From NCBI RefSeq assembly GCF_013204845.1, contig NZ_JABMKY010000009.1, positions 62,001 to 126,000 on the forward strand: 64,000 nt of DNA, given 5' to 3'. This document shows, in pieces, positions 62,724-64,000 of the stretch. The notes under the pieces are model-generated. The model worked only from the letters and a program-made list of their open reading frames with translations. It ran no database searches and was not told where the DNA came from. The first letter of the stretch is position 1, and the number at the start of each line of letters is the position of its first letter. The translations under genes were made by a program, and so were the position numbers. Source of the stretch: Paenibacillus qinlingensis. GTDB taxonomy: Bacteria; Bacillota; Bacilli; Paenibacillales; NBRC-103111.

Positions 62724-62771
62724 AAAAAGCATGTTCAATCAATGACTTGTCCATTGATCGAACATGCTTTT
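62724..62771 (-). terminator. Terminator overlapping the end of the HD gene
   Basis: A 20-bp stem with one mismatch: segment 62771-62752 pairs with 62743-62724 (minus strand), with arms that begin AAAAGCATGTTC and end GAACATGCTTTT. The stop codon (62741-62739) is inside the stem. Confidence 0.85.
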
Positions 62772-63437
62772 CCCTGCCGTATGACCCATTCTTCCTTCTT
62801 CGTTCTGTCCGTCAGCCAACGCTTCTTCCGTTATCCTTTTGATGTCAACACGTGAAGCCATCTCATCATTTACCATATCCGGGAGAATTTTAGTTAAAAA
62901 GTAATCTACACAAAATAAATGAATGTTTTTGATTTTAATTAGAGCATTTCGATACATAGTAACGAATTCTTTTTCTGTATTTCCCTTTTGAATCTCAGCA
63001 AATGCCTCATACACTTGATCCATCTTATCAGCAACTTCCAAAATCAGTCCTTCTATCGAACCGTCTTTACCTTCTTGTAGTTGTTTATGGAAAGTCTCTT
63101 TAAACTCTATTGGAATATGTTCCTCAATAAAGTTATAGACCATCCCTTCTTCTACTTGTTGTATCAAAAGTCGGAGTTCATGTGACGCATGTTTGACAGG
63201 TGTTTTAATATCTCCAATGAAAATTTCACCATAATCATGAGAGCTGGTAATTTCATAGAGCTTCTTCCAGTTAATTATTGCGCCATTTTTCTCTTCGATG
63301 TCCGCAAGTGTTTTGGCATATTGAACAACTTTCCATGAATGAGCCGCCACACTATGTTCTTCAAATTTGAACTTCCCTGGACAACGTATGATTCTTTCTA
63401 GCTCATTTAAAGACCTAAAATAAGTATGAATGCCCAT
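62739..63437 (-). CDS. YfbR-like HD-domain phosphohydrolase (5'-nucleotidase-like)
   Basis: 232 residues. The HD-superfamily metal site is visible: His33 in VAAHSWKV, His67-Asp68 in SSHDYGE with Glu71, and Asp137 in LEVADKMDQVYE. These fall at the same positions as in E. coli YfbR, a 5'-deoxynucleotidase. It is likely a cytoplasmic nucleotide phosphatase. It is transcribed alone; its last codons form one arm of its terminator. The length is slightly above the roughly 200 residues of YfbR because of a C-terminal tail. Confidence 0.85.
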   Translation of the reverse strand: MGIHTYFRSLNELERIIRCPGKFKFEEHSVAAHSWKVVQYAKTLADIEEKNGAIINWKKLYEITSSHDYGEIFIGDIKTPVKHASHELRLLIQQVEEGMVYNFIEEHIPIEFKETFHKQLQEGKDGSIEGLILEVADKMDQVYEAFAEIQKGNTEKEFVTMYRNALIKIKNIHLFCVDYFLTKILPDMVNDEMASRVDIKRITEEALADGQNEEGRMGHTAGKSMFDQWTSH

Positions 63438-63542
63438 AGTTGTAATCTCCCTGTTTGTATATTCGGGTCCCTTTTTATAGTATACAAGCTGCCTGTTAAT
63501 GGGGGATTAAAACTAACTCGTACAATTGTTAACATATGCAAC

Positions 63543-63575
63543 AAAAAGGCGCTCACTTAGAAAGTGAACGTTTTT
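63543..63575. terminator. Bidirectional terminator after the CheY gene
   Basis: CGCTCACTT (63550-63558) pairs with AAGTGAACG (63562-63570), with an A-run before it and a T-run after it. Confidence 0.83.
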
Positions 63576-63588
63576 GACTAACAATTCT

Positions 63589-63960
63589 CTAGTTATATCT
63601 GGATAGAAGCACACGATCCACCGCCTCCACAATTCTTTCATTGTTAAATGGCTTCACCAGAAAATCTTTGGCACCAGCACGTATGGAATCGAGTACCATT
63701 TGCTGCTGACCCATGGCTGAACACATGATGATATTTGCCAGAGGATCGAACTTCATAATTTCCTTCAACGCCGATATCCCATCCATCTCGGGCATTGTAA
63801 TATCCATAGTCACTAAGTCTGGTTTATATCGCTTATACAATTGTATCGCTTCTCGCCCATTACTGCCTTCTGCCACAATCTCGTGACCGAGGGAGCTCAA
63901 GTAATCTTTTAACAGTGCTCTCATAAAGGCAGCATCATCGATAATCATGATTCTTTTCAT
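63589..63960 (-). CDS. cheY: CheY-type chemotaxis response regulator
   Basis: 123 residues, a single receiver domain. Asp8 and Asp9 form the metal pocket (IDDAAFMR), Asp53 is the phospho-acceptor (LVTMDITMPEMDG), and IIMCSAMGQQ and FLVKPF supply the conserved Ser/Thr and Lys. The sequence is very close to Bacillus CheY in these motifs. ATG 63960 follows AAGGGGAG. No flagellar or other chemotaxis genes are visible; if it is not in a flagellar operon, it could be a CheY paralogue. The last 40 bases of the window belong to its upstream region. Confidence 0.9.
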   Translation of the reverse strand: MKRIMIIDDAAFMRALLKDYLSSLGHEIVAEGSNGREAIQLYKRYKPDLVTMDITMPEMDGISALKEIMKFDPLANIIMCSAMGQQQMVLDSIRAGAKDFLVKPFNNERIVEAVDRVLLSRYN

Positions 63961-64000
63961 GGGACGTACTCTCCCCTTTCAACGGTTAGGATCAAAATGA

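Overview
The window looks like a chromosomal segment of a Paenibacillus-type Gram-positive soil bacterium. The evidence is indirect but consistent: strong AGGAGG-type ribosome binding sites with frequent GTG/TTG starts, many YesM/YesN-type two-component pairs, LplA/LplB/LplC-type sugar importers, secreted multi-domain glycan-active proteins with S-layer homology (SLH) domains, a lipoteichoic acid synthase and a Bacillus-like CheY. No rRNA, tRNA, CRISPR array, insertion sequence or prophage was seen.

Layout. 1-3944: the 5' end of a solute-binding lipoprotein gene (minus) diverging from a YesM/YesN pair (plus). 4010-7294: a Gfo/Idh/MocA dehydrogenase diverging from a sugar isomerase/epimerase, then an AraC regulator. 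7379-7744: alternating palindromic repeats. 7844-12544: a GH2-GH88 operon diverging from its probable AraC regulator. 12666-17657: general genes (double GNAT acetyltransferase, nuclease-like winged-helix protein, LtaS-type enzyme, CBS protein, MarR). 17861-23908: ABC importer 1 with a membrane-bound AraC regulator. 24069-28292: secreted multi-domain GH9 enzyme with a promoter that carries a good catabolite-repression (cre) site. 28989-38430: response regulator, sensor kinase, a 16-copy 52-bp tandem array, ABC importer 2, and an uncharacterised barrel protein. 38649-48962: ABC importer 3 ending in a GH38 alpha-mannosidase, diverging from another YesM/YesN pair. 49135-60542: a stand-alone AraC DNA-binding domain, two SLH-anchored beta-helix proteins, and a secreted GH43_24-like exo-galactanase candidate with a ricin-type lectin domain. 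60825-63960: MFS exporter with a MerR regulator, a YfbR-like HD phosphohydrolase and CheY.

How it works together (inference): secreted or cell-surface enzymes (GH9, beta-helix/SLH proteins, GH43) cut complex plant polysaccharide. Three ATPase-less ABC importers capture different oligosaccharides; their ATPase is presumably a shared MsmX-type protein encoded elsewhere. Cytoplasmic enzymes without signal peptides (GH2, GH88, GH38, Gfo/Idh, isomerase) finish the breakdown. Each module has its own extracytoplasmic sensor (YesM kinase or membrane AraC). Possible substrates are type II arabinogalactan or pectin side chains, mannose-containing glycans and beta-glucan.

The most notable non-coding signals are the 52-bp x 16 array, the alternating-palindrome array, a 42-bp promoter module shared by the two SLH/beta-helix genes, two mutually exclusive hairpins between a binding-protein gene and its permease genes, and a kinase gene that seems to lack a normal start codon.
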